Source: Actinomycetes bacterium (GTDB lineage Bacteria > Actinomycetota > Actinomycetes > Propionibacteriales > Propionibacteriaceae). Taken from it: DNA of 32,309 bases. A program made the translations under genes and the position numbers. The DNA lies in assembly GCA_023443125.1 (NCBI GenBank), contig JAEZVO010000066.1:1-32309 (forward strand), read 5' to 3'. Under the pieces are notes generated by a model. The model saw only the letters and a program-made list of their open reading frames with translations, was not told the origin of the DNA and ran no database searches. Shown one piece after another: positions 1 through 7,985 of the stretch (within the stretch, counting starts at the first letter, position 1; each line of letters starts with the position of its first letter).

Positions 1-132
1 AAGTCAGAAACCGAACGCGTCGAGGCCTTCCCCGAATGGCTGCACCACTACAATCACCACAGAGGCCACACCTCACTCAAGGGCCAACCGCCAGCCGCGC
101 GTGTGCCCAACCTCTCCGGGCAGAACATCTAG
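1..132 (+). pseudogene. IS481-family transposase, C-terminal fragment
   Basis: The first 43 codons visible end with a TAG stop. The residues around 13-32 (WLHHYNHHRGHTSLKGQPP) and the end NLSGQNI match the C-terminal end of IS481-type integrase-core transposases. The window starts inside the gene, so it may be intact outside or only a remnant. Its last four bases (CTAG) are shared with the stop of the minus-strand IS3 remnant, so two unrelated insertion sequences abut directly. Family assignment is by motif recognition only. Confidence 0.7.
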
Positions 133-490
133 CACATAACCGTATTACCGACACGAAGGTGTTCATGTCTCACGCTAACGCGTTTTGGCTTCGACGCTAA
201 GAAGACTGCTGCTTTTCCCGGGAACTCGTTGTTCTTACGAAGCTCGGCGGTCTCACGCCGTAACCTGCGAAGCTCAGCACGCTCGTCGATTCCCAGCGCT
301 CCGGTGGGATCACCAGCCAGCCGGCCTCGCTCCTGTTTGGCCCAATAGCTCAACAGCTGTTCACCCATACCCAGTTCCCGGGCAACATGCGTGATCGGCC
401 AGTCTGAATCGATCACCAACCTCGCAGCCTAAGCCCGATACTCCGACGCGAACGACCGCCGCTTGTTGTTCTCTGCTATCTCGGCATCCT
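129..490 (-). pseudogene. IS3-family OrfA remnant (helix-turn-helix transposase subunit)
   Basis: The minus-strand frame encodes a typical IS3 OrfA. It has a helix-turn-helix region (THVARELGMGEQLLSYW) followed by a charged coiled-coil leader (ELRRLRRETAELRKNNEF). The conserved upstream part (NNKRRSFASEYRA) is in the same frame but is cut off by an in-frame TAG at about 429-431, so the ancestral start near 487 cannot give a full product. No OrfB follows. It is a dead fragment. The longest open stretch, 129-419, would need internal initiation. Confidence 0.6.
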
Positions 491-525
491 TCTAGCAGGA
501 CCTCAGGTCCTGCTAGAAGGATGCC
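483..525. repeat. 43-nt near-perfect palindrome at the IS3 remnant start
   Basis: Positions 483-503 and 505-525 are perfect reverse complements (21-bp arms) around a single C at 504. The right arm, read on the minus strand, continues into the OrfA leader. It may therefore be a head-to-head junction of two copies of an IS end, or an IS-borne stem-loop. Confidence 0.75.
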
Positions 526-1020
526 CACAAAGCTAGGGTAAGCTCAAGATATCAAAGCTGCGCAAACCTTGATGTTTGCTCTGCGCCGAAGGGGGGCTCA
601 AGGGGTCTACTGGTCAACGAGTAGCAGCCCTAGCCGGGCTTATTATCCGATCGGTTGTTTTCTCGTCAGACCCCGCGCATGCCCCTGAGGATACTGACGA
701 CTTCGGTGCTTAGAGTCGGTGAGCGTTGTTGCTGATCGAAGGAACGAAGACCGAGCCTGTGAGGGCATTGGTGAAAATCACGCTGCGGTGGCGCCCGCCA
801 TGGGGAGGGATAGCAATGAGCGACGGTGCCGACCTCGACCAAACCTGACCCGGTCACGACCTAATCCCTTGCCTGGCGAATGGTGGTGGAGTTGCATAGC
901 GGGATCTGGATTTGGTGGGGCTTTTGCCACGAAGCAGGCTTAGGGCGAGGTAGCGATCAAGCATAGGTGGGTACATCGCCAGCATTTCCTCGCGAACATG
1001 TTGGATGTTGACGGTTGGGC
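526..1020. other. Gene-poor stretch
   Basis: About 500 bases lie between the IS3 remnant and the xylanase promoter. Short open frames on both strands (for example 719-943 plus, 666-857 minus) show no recognisable domain, no convincing ribosome binding site and no codon bias. I see no tRNA or repeat array. Given the flanks it is probably degraded insertion-sequence or transferred DNA. Confidence 0.5.
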
Positions 1021-1049
1021 TTGACTCTCATGAGCGCCCTAGCTATCCT
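1021..1049 (+). promoter_or_regulatory. Sigma70-type promoter of the xylanase gene
   Basis: TTGACT at 1021-1026, a 17-nt spacer, then TATCCT at 1044-1049. Just downstream is CAAC-TTTT-GTTG (1055-1066), a short inverted repeat near the expected start site that may bind a regulator (weak). The ribosome site AAGGAG at 1099-1104 precedes the ATG by 6 nt. Confidence 0.55.
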
Positions 1050-1110
1050 CTACACAACTTTTGTTGCACAGTAGGACAAAAGCTAATGTATATCTATTAA
1101 GGAGTCAACG

Positions 1111-2349
1111 ATGTCCCTTAGAACCCCTTTCGCTGCTCTGACAGCCGCAGGCGCGCTGGTCATCAGCGGTCTTAGTACAGCAGCCATAGCTGACAGCCCT
1201 ACGTTGCGTGATGCCGCGGGCGAGCGTCCCCTGATTGGTACAGCCGTGTGGGGTGAACGTGACCTGCTCGGTGATAATCCCACTAAATACGCTGACTTCC
1301 TCGGCGCAGAGTTCAGCTCACTGACTCCCGAGAATGATATGAAGTGGGAGTCGATCCACCCCGAGGCTGACCGCTACGACTTCACCGGTGCCGATGCTGT
1401 CATGGAATTTGCTGAGTCCCACGGTCAAGGTGTCCGCGGTCATACGCTTTTGTGGCACAGTCAGAATCCGCAGTGGGTTAATGACGCGAGTCCGAACTGG
1501 ACGTGTGATGATGCGCGTGAGGTCCTGAAAGACCACATCGATACCGTCGTAGGTCGCTACAAAGGCCGGGTGTACGAGTGGGACGTCGCTAATGAGCTTA
1601 TCCAGGATGATTGGGATGAAGGCGGCATTCAGCTGCGCACCCGCACGAACCCCTTCTTGAGAGCCTGTTCTCAAGACCCGGTCGCCCTGATTGGTGATGC
1701 GTTCCGCTGGGCGCATGCAGCTGATCCAGAGGCAATACTTTTTCTGAACGACTACAATGCTGAGGGTATCAATGAGAAGACCGATGCCTACTACGAGCTT
1801 GCTAAAGAGCTTCTTGCCGACGGAGTTCCGCTGCATGGGTTTGGCGCTCAGGCTCATCTAAGTTTGCAGTACGGCTTCGACAACTCGTTGGCGGCGAATA
1901 TGCAGCGCTTTGCTGACCTCGGCCTGAAGGTTGCTATCACTGAGGCCGATGTTCGTGTGCCGATGGAGGGCCGTGGCGTGCCCACGGAGGAGCAGATTGC
2001 TGAGCATGCCCGTCGCCACACCGCGCTGCTGCAAGCCTGTATTGACCAGCCTGCATGCACCAGTTTCACATTATGGGGTTTTAACGACGCTTACTCATGG
2101 GTGCCAGACACTTTCCCAGGCGAGGACTGGGCGAATGTGATGGATGCCGATGGCAAACTCAAGCCCGCCTATTACGATATGTTGGCCGCGCTTCGGGGCA
2201 GTGGTTCTGTCGTTGACGATGCCGATGATGGCCAGGAAACTTCAGGGGATGAAACGGAAGGAGATGTGGCTGAGACTTCGTCTACTGCCGAGGCATCTGA
2301 TGGGAGGCCGGTGCAGCAGGAAATCAAATTGCCAAACACCGGCGTCTAG
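1111..2349 (+). CDS. Secreted GH10 endo-1,4-beta-xylanase ending in LPNTGV
   Basis: Hydrolyses internal beta-1,4 bonds of xylan outside the cell. The 412-residue product has a Sec signal peptide (1-27, cut after AIA) and a GH10 barrel (about 40-362). GH10 landmarks are NDMKWE (75-80), GHTLLWHSQ (110-118), the acid/base Glu162 in WDVANE, NDYNAE (213-218), the nucleophile Glu278 in ITEADV, and LWGFNDAYSW (321-330). An acidic Ser/Thr/Glu-rich linker (366-405) ends in KLPNTGV and stop. This is a sortase pentapeptide without the usual hydrophobic segment and basic tail. Neither other forward frame after the motif encodes such a tail. The start is fixed by AAGGAG 6 nt upstream. The gene is single, bracketed by IS remnants, and visibly less GC-rich than the loci to its right, which suggests horizontal gain. 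GH10 assignment is secure; xylan specificity is inferred from the family. Confidence 0.93.
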   Translation: MSLRTPFAALTAAGALVISGLSTAAIADSPTLRDAAGERPLIGTAVWGERDLLGDNPTKYADFLGAEFSSLTPENDMKWESIHPEADRYDFTGADAVMEFAESHGQGVRGHTLLWHSQNPQWVNDASPNWTCDDAREVLKDHIDTVVGRYKGRVYEWDVANELIQDDWDEGGIQLRTRTNPFLRACSQDPVALIGDAFRWAHAADPEAILFLNDYNAEGINEKTDAYYELAKELLADGVPLHGFGAQAHLSLQYGFDNSLAANMQRFADLGLKVAITEADVRVPMEGRGVPTEEQIAEHARRHTALLQACIDQPACTSFTLWGFNDAYSWVPDTFPGEDWANVMDADGKLKPAYYDMLAALRGSGSVVDDADDGQETSGDETEGDVAETSSTAEASDGRPVQQEIKLPNTGV

Positions 2350-2355
2350 TGCGGA

Positions 2356-2386
2356 GGTAATGGGGGCGCTGGGCGCCCCCATTACC
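2356..2386 (+). terminator. Hairpin after the xylanase gene
   Basis: A perfect 14-bp stem (2356-2369 with 2373-2386) and a 3-nt TGG loop start 6 nt after the stop codon. No T-tract follows, so it is a terminator-like hairpin rather than a classical intrinsic terminator. Confidence 0.65.
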
Positions 2387-2482
2387 TGAATGGCACTCCC
2401 ATGGGCCGAGAGGAAATTGCAACTGAACAGGTGGGCTCTCCTGCTCTCTGGGGTCCGCTGAAGGTTTGGTTGATCTCCGGGT

Positions 2483-3445
2483 TTATGCCGCTAGTGTAGT
2501 GGCTGGGTTCATGATGAGTTCGTACTCGATGGGGGTGAGTTTCCCGAGTCGGCGTTGACGGCGTTTGCGGTGGTACTTGCCCTCGATCCAGGACACGATG
2601 GCCAGGCGCAGTTCCTCTCGTGTGCCCCAGGATCGACGGTCGAGGACGTTCTTGTGCAGTAGCGCGAACAACGACTCCATCGCGGCGTTGTCACCACACG
2701 CTCCGACCCTGCCCATCGAGCCGCGCAGCTCGTAGCGTTTGAGGGCCTTGCAGAATTTCCTCGACCTGAATTGGGACCCGCGCTGCGAGTGCACGATCAC
2801 CCCGGTGGGCTGGCCTTGGTGAGTCACGGCCATCTCGAGTGCATTGACGGCGATCCGGGCTTTCATCTGGGTGTCGATGAAGTAGCCCATGATCCGGTTG
2901 GTGAACACATCGTTCATCGCGCACAGATACACCGTCTCCTCGCAGGTGCGGTGCTCGGTGATGTCGGTGAGCCACAACGCATTGGGCCTCTCAGCGGTGC
3001 ACTGATGCTGCACCAGGTCATCGTGGACCGGTGCGCCGGCCTTCTTGTAGCGGGTCTTCCGCGTGGTGAACACCGATTGGATACCGGCGACCCGGCACCC
3101 CCGCCACACTCTGCGCTGCGAGACCGTCTAACCCAGCTCGGCGATGTCATCGGCCCACACACCCGGTAGCCGCCTTCTGGATCATCGGCGTGAAAGTTCG
3201 CGCAACACGGCGATCAACTCGCCATCCTCGGCCTCACGGGCTGACACGGGTTGTCTTAGCCACTTGTAGTAGGCCTGTTTGGACAATCCCAAGACCCGGC
3301 ACGCGACCGCGACCGGCACCCTCACCGGGGCACCGACCGCAGCCATCTGCTTCACCAGCGGGTAGATCATGTTGGGGCGTGATGTGAGCCTGCGACAGGT
3401 ACGCCGCCGCGCCCCACAGCACCTCGTTTTCCATCTCCAGCTCAC
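2483..3445 (-). pseudogene. IS3-family OrfB transposase, frameshifted and catalytically altered
   Basis: Fragments of a DDE integrase-core transposase lie in different frames. The N-terminal piece (MIYPLVKQMAAVG, then VACRVLGLSKQAYYKWLRQP) stops at TGA about 3182. The next stretch (DDPEGGYRV) is in a second frame. The main C-terminal piece (2483-3131) resumes after an in-frame TAG at about 3129-3131. In that piece the first Asp (LWLTDITEH) and the final Glu (NAAMESLFALLHK) remain. The second catalytic Asp of the family signature HSDRGSQ is Gln instead (HSQRGSQ). Two frameshifts, one stop and a lost catalytic residue make it a pseudogene. Confidence 0.8.
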
Positions 3446-3668
3446 GGATCCTGCGCGGCGCCTGGGACATGTCCTTGCCAGCCTCGAGGTCCGTGGTCGG
3501 GGTCATCGCGTGGGACTTGCACCTCGCGTCACGCATCCACGCCTGCAGCGTGGTCCTCGCGATACCGAGGTCCTTGACGACCTGCTTCTGCGGGACGCCC
3601 GACTCGACCAACCCGACCGCGTCACGCTTGAACTCGTCAGAGTAAGTGATCTTCGGCATGATTGCCAT
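3234..3668 (-). CDS. IS3-family OrfA transposase subunit
   Basis: OrfA of the 2450-3735 element. The first ~95 residues are the conserved OrfA: MPKITYSDEFKRDAVGLVESG, a helix-turn-helix (PQKQVVKDLGIARTTLQAWMRD), then a charged leader helix (RRIRELEMENEVLWGAAAYLSQA). OrfB begins in another frame overlapping this end, as in the programmed-frameshift layout of IS3 elements. Residues beyond ~100 read through the OrfB region in the wrong frame and are not conserved protein. The start is ATG at 3668, or the internal ATG three codons later. It is probably non-functional because its partner OrfB is broken. Confidence 0.65.
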   Translation of the reverse strand: MAIMPKITYSDEFKRDAVGLVESGVPQKQVVKDLGIARTTLQAWMRDARCKSHAMTPTTDLEAGKDMSQAPRRIRELEMENEVLWGAAAYLSQAHITPQHDLPAGEADGCGRCPGEGAGRGRVPGLGIVQTGLLQVAKTTRVSP

Positions 3669-3783
3669 CCTTTCAACACGACGCCCTCTCAGGAATCATG
3701 CGGTCTTGAAGTCAACCAAACCTTCAGCAGTCCCCTACGCAGTTTGTGAGGCCGCGTTTCAGGCGTTATTCACCCAATGGGTA

Positions 3784-3807
3784 ATGGCCAACCCGTCGCT
3801 TGGCCAT
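3784..3807 (-). terminator. Hairpin downstream of the GH51-GH43 operon
   Basis: Perfect 8-bp stem ATGGCCAA/TTGGCCAT (3784-3791 with 3800-3807) and an 8-nt loop, about 40 nt past the GH43 stop on the minus strand. There is no T-tract; probable terminator. Confidence 0.45.
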
Positions 3808-3845
3808 CCCTGCGGAGATCGTTGTGCGAGCGTCCGCAGACAGCA

Positions 3846-4880
3846 TCATTCCGAATCGTAGAACGGCATCTCGCTCGCCTCGGCTTCGGTGGCAACCACG
3901 GGCCAGCCGTTCTCCCAAGCTAGCTTGCGAAGGCCCAGCTGAGGGGCACCGCCCAACTCTTCCGAGTAGTAGTGGAAGGCCATCCAGTCGCCGACCACAG
4001 ATTGTCCGCCGGGACCTGCGCGACCGCTCACGCCTTCGAGTAGCAACGTGCCGCCTCCGTGAGCCAAATCCCTGCCGTCTCGGTCCAGATATGGCCCTTC
4101 GGGATGCTCGGCGCGACCGACGTTGATGTTGTAGGTACTTTCCATCCCTGAGCAGCACTTGTCAAACGCTACGAAGAGGTAATAGAAACCATTGTGCTCG
4201 AGCAAGGCTGGCGCCTCGATCGCATTCGTCGCAGTGCCCCGACTTGCGATGGTCGTGGGCTGGGCGTCCGCGGGTGGTTTCATCGTCGAGGGATCGAGTG
4301 GTAGTAACTGAATCCCGTCCCAGAATGATCCGAACGCCAACCATGCTCTGCCGTCTTTTCCAATGAGAACCGCAGGGTCGATTGCGTTGTAGTGGCTCTC
4401 GCCCGAACTCGACCAGACTTCGCCCTTGTCTACCCACCCCTGATCCGGGCGCTGCGGGTCGAAGTGTTGATTCTCCCTCAGCCCGATGACTGAGGTGTTC
4501 GAACCGAAGGTGGAGGCGGCGTAGTAGAGATAGAGTTTGTTGTTGGCTCGGACCAGCTCAGGGGCCCAGTAGTTGTCCAATCCAGCGATGCGATCGCGTG
4601 CCCACTCGGGCTCCTGGCTGGGCAGCCAGGCCTCGCCGGTGTGCGTCCACGAGTGTCCGCCGTCCGTTGAAACTCGCAGTTGGATGGCACCCATCCCAAC
4701 GCGTCCATCCCCGGTCGATGCGATGAGCCACGGCCGACCATCGTCGTCCAAAGCAAGAGCTGGGTCGTGCACCGACGTGTCGCCGGTCAACTCGACTGGG
4801 GTACCCCAGGGGGCGCTGGTCCCTGTGCACGCCGACATCGCCACGACCGCCACCATGCCGACAGCTGCCAGCTTCCTCAT
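3846..4880 (-). CDS. Surface lipoprotein GH43 arabinanase/arabinosidase
   Basis: Predicted extracellular, lipid-anchored GH43 five-bladed propeller enzyme acting on arabinan or arabinoxylan side chains. I choose the ATG at 4880 because it overlaps the upstream GH51 stop as ATGA and gives a lipoprotein signal ending in the lipobox AMSAC (Cys18). An upstream ATG at 4907 would put nine extra residues before the signal. Catalytic triad candidates are Asp39 (VHDPAL), Asp168 (NAIDPA) and Glu222 (IEAPAL). YWAPEL (104-109) is also typical. The product is 344 residues, close to a single-domain GH43 of the endo-arabinanase-like group. Translational coupling to GH51 means both belong to one catabolic transcript. 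The exact bond specificity cannot be read from sequence. Confidence 0.88.
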   Translation of the reverse strand: MRKLAAVGMVAVVAMSACTGTSAPWGTPVELTGDTSVHDPALALDDDGRPWLIASTGDGRVGMGAIQLRVSTDGGHSWTHTGEAWLPSQEPEWARDRIAGLDNYWAPELVRANNKLYLYYAASTFGSNTSVIGLRENQHFDPQRPDQGWVDKGEVWSSSGESHYNAIDPAVLIGKDGRAWLAFGSFWDGIQLLPLDPSTMKPPADAQPTTIASRGTATNAIEAPALLEHNGFYYLFVAFDKCCSGMESTYNINVGRAEHPEGPYLDRDGRDLAHGGGTLLLEGVSGRAGPGGQSVVGDWMAFHYYSEELGGAPQLGLRKLAWENGWPVVATEAEASEMPFYDSE

Positions 4881-6379
4881 CCGATCGTCGCCCGCAGCAT
4901 GGTCCATGAGACCGGAGGCAACGTCACGGACATTCGCCCTGGCCCGGCAGTCCCCGTGCTGTTTGCGAGGGGGACGACAGTCGAATCATCATCTGCGCTT
5001 GCCTGATAGCGCGGGTCATCAGAGTGCAGCGTCACTGCCTCCACCAGCGTTGGCGTCGAGTCGGGGATGGCAATCTCCGTGGTAATCTCCCGTCGCTCGT
5101 CGCGGTTGACCAGGAAGACCGACAGGTCCTTGCCATCCAGTGTGGCGATGGAGTCGATCGCATCAACCGTGCCGAACTGATCGCTCGAGACCTTGGGCGA
5201 CGCCAGTGAGACTCGTAGGACGTTGCCCCGTGCATGGCGTGCAGTGAGGGCGAAGGGATGGAAGATGGTCTGCTTCCAAGCCTTGCCTCCAGGGACGGTC
5301 ATGATCGGAGCAATCACGTTGACAAGCTGCGCCAGATTGGCGGACCACACGCGGTCGGTGTGTCGCAGCAGGCTGATCAGCAGGTTGCCGACGACGACTG
5401 CATCCGCCGTGGTGTAGTTGTCCTCGAGTAGGACCGGGGCAATCGGCCAGTCGTCACCCGTCGGTGGTCGGGACTCCGCGCGGTCCTGGTACCACACATT
5501 CCATTCGTCGAAGCTGATGCCGATTTGCTTGTCAGACTTACGAGCGGCTCCGACCGCGTCCGCGGTCGCCGCCACCTGCTCGATGAATCGGTCCATGTCC
5601 ACCGCGCTGCAGAGGAAGCTCTGTAGGTCGTCATCCTTCTCCCAGTAGTAGGCGTGTGCGGAGATCATGTCGACGTGCTCCCAGGACTCGTCGAGCACGG
5701 TGTGCTCCCACTGGCCGAAGGTGGGCATGGCGCGCGACGACGAACCGCACGCGATCAGCTCCAGATCGGGAGCGATCATGCGCATAGCCCGTGCGGTCTC
5801 TGCGGCCAGGCGCCCGTACTCTTCGGGCGTCTTGTGGCCGATCTGCCACGGGCCGTCCATTTCGTTGCCGAGGCACCACAGCTGCACCCCGTAGGGTTTG
5901 TCGGCGCCGTTGGCCCGGCGCTCCTCGGCTCGGGTCGAGCCGTCGGCGATGTTGCAGTACTCCAGCAGCTCGAGGGCCTCGGCGACGCCGCGGGTCCCGA
6001 GGTTGACGGCCATGATCGGCTCGATCGACGCCTTCGCCGCCCACCGCATGAACTCGTCGGTGCCGATGGTGTTCGGCTCCATCGAGTGCCAAGCGAGATC
6101 CAGCCGCTTCGGCCGATCCTCGACCGGTCCGACGCCGTCCTCCCACCTGTAGCCGGAGACGAAGTTGCCGCCGGGGTACCTGACGGTGGTGACACCGAGC
6201 TCCTTCACGAGCTCCAAGACGTCCTGACGGAAGCCATCCTCGTCGGCGGTGGGGTGGTCGGCTTCATGGATGCCCGTGTACACGCAGCGTCCCAAGTGCT
6301 CGACGAAGGAGCCGAACGTGCGAGGGCGTACAGGGCCGATCTCGAAGCTCGGGTTGAGGCTGATGGAAGCGGTGCTCAC
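4877..6379 (-). CDS. abfA: Cytoplasmic GH51 alpha-L-arabinofuranosidase
   Basis: Removes terminal alpha-L-arabinofuranosyl residues from imported arabino-oligosaccharides. The 500-residue product has no signal peptide. GH51 landmarks are FGSFVEHLGRCVYTGI (22-37), RYPGGNF (67-73), the acid/base Glu173 in LGNEMDG and the nucleophile Glu292 in SFDEWNVWYQ; length is typical for the family. The start is GTG at 6379 with AGGAG about 9 nt upstream. It is the first gene of the leftward transcript, followed by the GH43 lipoprotein with a 4-bp overlap. A LacI-type operator (6409-6420) lies between its promoter and its start. GC content is high in the 5' third and lower toward the 3' end. Confidence 0.93.
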   Translation of the reverse strand: MSTASISLNPSFEIGPVRPRTFGSFVEHLGRCVYTGIHEADHPTADEDGFRQDVLELVKELGVTTVRYPGGNFVSGYRWEDGVGPVEDRPKRLDLAWHSMEPNTIGTDEFMRWAAKASIEPIMAVNLGTRGVAEALELLEYCNIADGSTRAEERRANGADKPYGVQLWCLGNEMDGPWQIGHKTPEEYGRLAAETARAMRMIAPDLELIACGSSSRAMPTFGQWEHTVLDESWEHVDMISAHAYYWEKDDDLQSFLCSAVDMDRFIEQVAATADAVGAARKSDKQIGISFDEWNVWYQDRAESRPPTGDDWPIAPVLLEDNYTTADAVVVGNLLISLLRHTDRVWSANLAQLVNVIAPIMTVPGGKAWKQTIFHPFALTARHARGNVLRVSLASPKVSSDQFGTVDAIDSIATLDGKDLSVFLVNRDERREITTEIAIPDSTPTLVEAVTLHSDDPRYQASADDDSTVVPLANSTGTAGPGRMSVTLPPVSWTMLRATIG

Positions 6380-6408
6380 TCTGGATCTCCTGTCTGACGT
6401 CTATGTAT

Positions 6409-6420
6409 TACAACGATGTA
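6409..6420. promoter_or_regulatory. LacI-type operator in the divergent GH51/ABC region
   Basis: TACAACGATGTA is a 12-bp near-palindrome (10 of 12 positions symmetrical) with the central CG typical of LacI-family operators. It lies just downstream of the leftward -10 box, over the expected GH51 start site. The LacI-family gene at 11630-12664 is the obvious candidate binder (inference). Confidence 0.6.
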
Positions 6421-6425
6421 CAAAT

Positions 6426-6454
6426 AGGATGCCACGGCCCATGGCGGGCGTCAA
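6426..6454 (-). promoter_or_regulatory. Leftward promoter of the GH51-GH43 operon
   Basis: On the minus strand: TTGACG (6454-6449), a 17-nt spacer, then CATCCT (6431-6426). The -10 box is imperfect, but the spacing and the operator just downstream support it. Confidence 0.45.
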
Positions 6455-6498
6455 TAGCCTAGTGAGTAGGCGATTTGACTTTTCATGGGGACCCCTTA

Positions 6499-6527
6499 TT
6501 GACCGACAAGTTCTATCGTAGTATAAA
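6499..6527 (+). promoter_or_regulatory. Rightward promoter of the ABC-transport operon with a possible second operator
   Basis: TTGACC (6499-6504), 17-nt spacer, TATAAA (6522-6527): a strong sigma70-type promoter. The 12-mer at 6512-6523, read on the minus strand (TACTACGATAGA), matches the 6409-6420 operator at 9 of 12 positions including the ACGAT core. It lies across the spacer and -10 box, where binding would block transcription. Confidence 0.55.
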
Positions 6528-6579
6528 TGGACGCATGGGAGGCCGGCGACGAAGCGAGGTCTCCAGAAAGGACAGGATC

Positions 6580-7926
6580 ATGCAGGTGCGACGACGCAGT
6601 TTCATTCTTGGAGCGAGTAGCTTGGCTGTCGCGGCCGGACTCACGGCATGCGGAGGCCCCTCGGAGGGAGGGGGGACCTCGTCCGACGGGAAGCCCCAGC
6701 TGACGTACATGTATCGAGGCGGTGCCGACGAGAAGGCCGCCTACGATCTGGCCATCAAGGCCTTCGAGGAGGAGAACGACTGCTCCGTGAAGGTGATCGT
6801 GACCGACGCGGACCAGTACTCGACGAAGCTGCAGGCGGCCATCACGGGCCGACAGGTGCCCGATGTGTTCTACCTGGAGCAGGGGTCGGTGATGGCCTTC
6901 GTCACGAACAAGGTGGTCAGGGACATCACGGCGGAGGTCGAGAGCGCCGGCATCGACCTCGACAACGTCTGGAAGTACGGAGTGGATTCGTACCGCTACG
7001 ACGGCACGCGCGTTGGCCAGGGTGCCATCTACGGCCTGCCCAAGGACGTCGGTCCCTTCTCGTTCGGCTACAACAAGACGATGTTCGAGGCCGCCGGCAT
7101 TCCCCTGCCCGATCCGGACCAGCCGTACACCATGGATGAGTTCCGCGAGGTGGCGAAGCAGCTCACCCAGGACACGAATGGCGACGGCAAGCTGGACCAG
7201 TGGGGTACGGGCCTCAACGCCACCTGGAACCTGCAGGCGTTCGTCTGGTCCAACGGTGCCGACTGGGCGGATCCGGAGCGCACGACGGTCACCGTCGACG
7301 ACCCCAAGTTCATCGAGGCGCTGCAGGTCTTCGCCGACATTCAGAACGTCGACAAGTCCACGCCGTCCATCGCCGAGGCCCAGACGTTGGACACCTACCA
7401 GCGGTGGATGAAGGGTGAGATCGGCTTCTTCCCCGTCGGCCCCTGGGACGTCTCTACCTATGCGAAGCTCGACTTCGACTGGGACCTCATTCCCTACCCG
7501 GTGATGTCCACCGGCCAGACGGCCACCTGGGTGGGATCGCTGGGCATCGCGGTGGCGGAGCAGACCCAGCACCCCGAGCTGGCCGCCAAGCTCGCCGTGT
7601 ACCTGTCGGCCAACAAGGATGCCCAGACCTCGCTCTGGCAGGCCGGGGTGCAGATCCCCAACCTGATCGACATGGCGGAGAACGAGTACGCCAAGTCCGA
7701 TGGCAAGCCGGAGAACAAGCAGGAGTTCCTGCAGATCGTCCAGGACTACGGCCGTCCGCTGCCCGCCGCCACCACGTGGAGCCCCGAGTGGTACGACGAG
7801 TTCTGGACTGGCGTCGCGCCGGTGCTCGACGGCAAGAAGACTGCCGAGGAGTACTGCAAGGAAGTGCAGCCGCGCATGCAGCAGAAGCTGGATGCGGCCA
7901 ACCAGCAGGCTGCCCAGAACCGCTGA
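6580..7926 (+). CDS. ABC transporter sugar-binding lipoprotein (CUT1 type)
   Basis: Extracytoplasmic receptor delivering oligosaccharides to the two permeases encoded next. The start is ATG at 6580 (AAAGGA about 7 nt upstream), giving 448 residues. The N-terminus has a twin-arginine-like motif (RRRSFILG, 4-11) and the lipobox LTAC with Cys24, so it may be a Tat-exported lipoprotein. The mature part has the family-1 solute-binding fold: DVFYLEQGSVMAFVTNKVVRDI early, GLPKDVGPFSFGYNKTMFEAAG (conserved hinge region), and WMKGEIGFFPVGPWDV. It is the first gene of the rightward operon, 59 nt before the first permease. Arabino-oligosaccharide as ligand is inferred from the neighbouring arabinosidases, not visible in the protein. 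Confidence 0.93.
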   Translation: MQVRRRSFILGASSLAVAAGLTACGGPSEGGGTSSDGKPQLTYMYRGGADEKAAYDLAIKAFEEENDCSVKVIVTDADQYSTKLQAAITGRQVPDVFYLEQGSVMAFVTNKVVRDITAEVESAGIDLDNVWKYGVDSYRYDGTRVGQGAIYGLPKDVGPFSFGYNKTMFEAAGIPLPDPDQPYTMDEFREVAKQLTQDTNGDGKLDQWGTGLNATWNLQAFVWSNGADWADPERTTVTVDDPKFIEALQVFADIQNVDKSTPSIAEAQTLDTYQRWMKGEIGFFPVGPWDVSTYAKLDFDWDLIPYPVMSTGQTATWVGSLGIAVAEQTQHPELAAKLAVYLSANKDAQTSLWQAGVQIPNLIDMAENEYAKSDGKPENKQEFLQIVQDYGRPLPAATTWSPEWYDEFWTGVAPVLDGKKTAEEYCKEVQPRMQQKLDAANQQAAQNR

Positions 7927-7985
7927 TCGTCGAGCGCTTCGGGGGCGTCCCTCGGGAGGCCCCCGAAGTCGGAAAGGTCCTCACC

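Larger units (their letters stand above)
2450..3735. mobile_element. Degenerate IS3-family insertion sequence, complete from end to end
   Basis: The terminal inverted repeats are 2450-2473 and 3712-3735. They match at 22 of 24 positions, including an uninterrupted 17-bp block (2457-2473 and 3712-3728). The roughly 1.29-kb span and the two overlapping minus-strand frames (OrfA, OrfB) are typical of IS3. No 3-4 bp target duplication is obvious at the flanks. Both reading frames carry damage (see the gene entries), so the copy is probably immobile. Confidence 0.85.

Noticed and set aside
719..943. Short plus-strand open frame before the xylanase, and the minus-strand frame at 666-857
   Set aside because: No domain, no ribosome site and no support from composition; treated as non-coding or decayed DNA.
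2335..2420. A frameshift as the explanation for the missing tail after LPNTG in the xylanase
   Set aside because: Neither other forward frame after the motif encodes a hydrophobic segment followed by basic residues, and a strong hairpin begins 6 nt after the stop.
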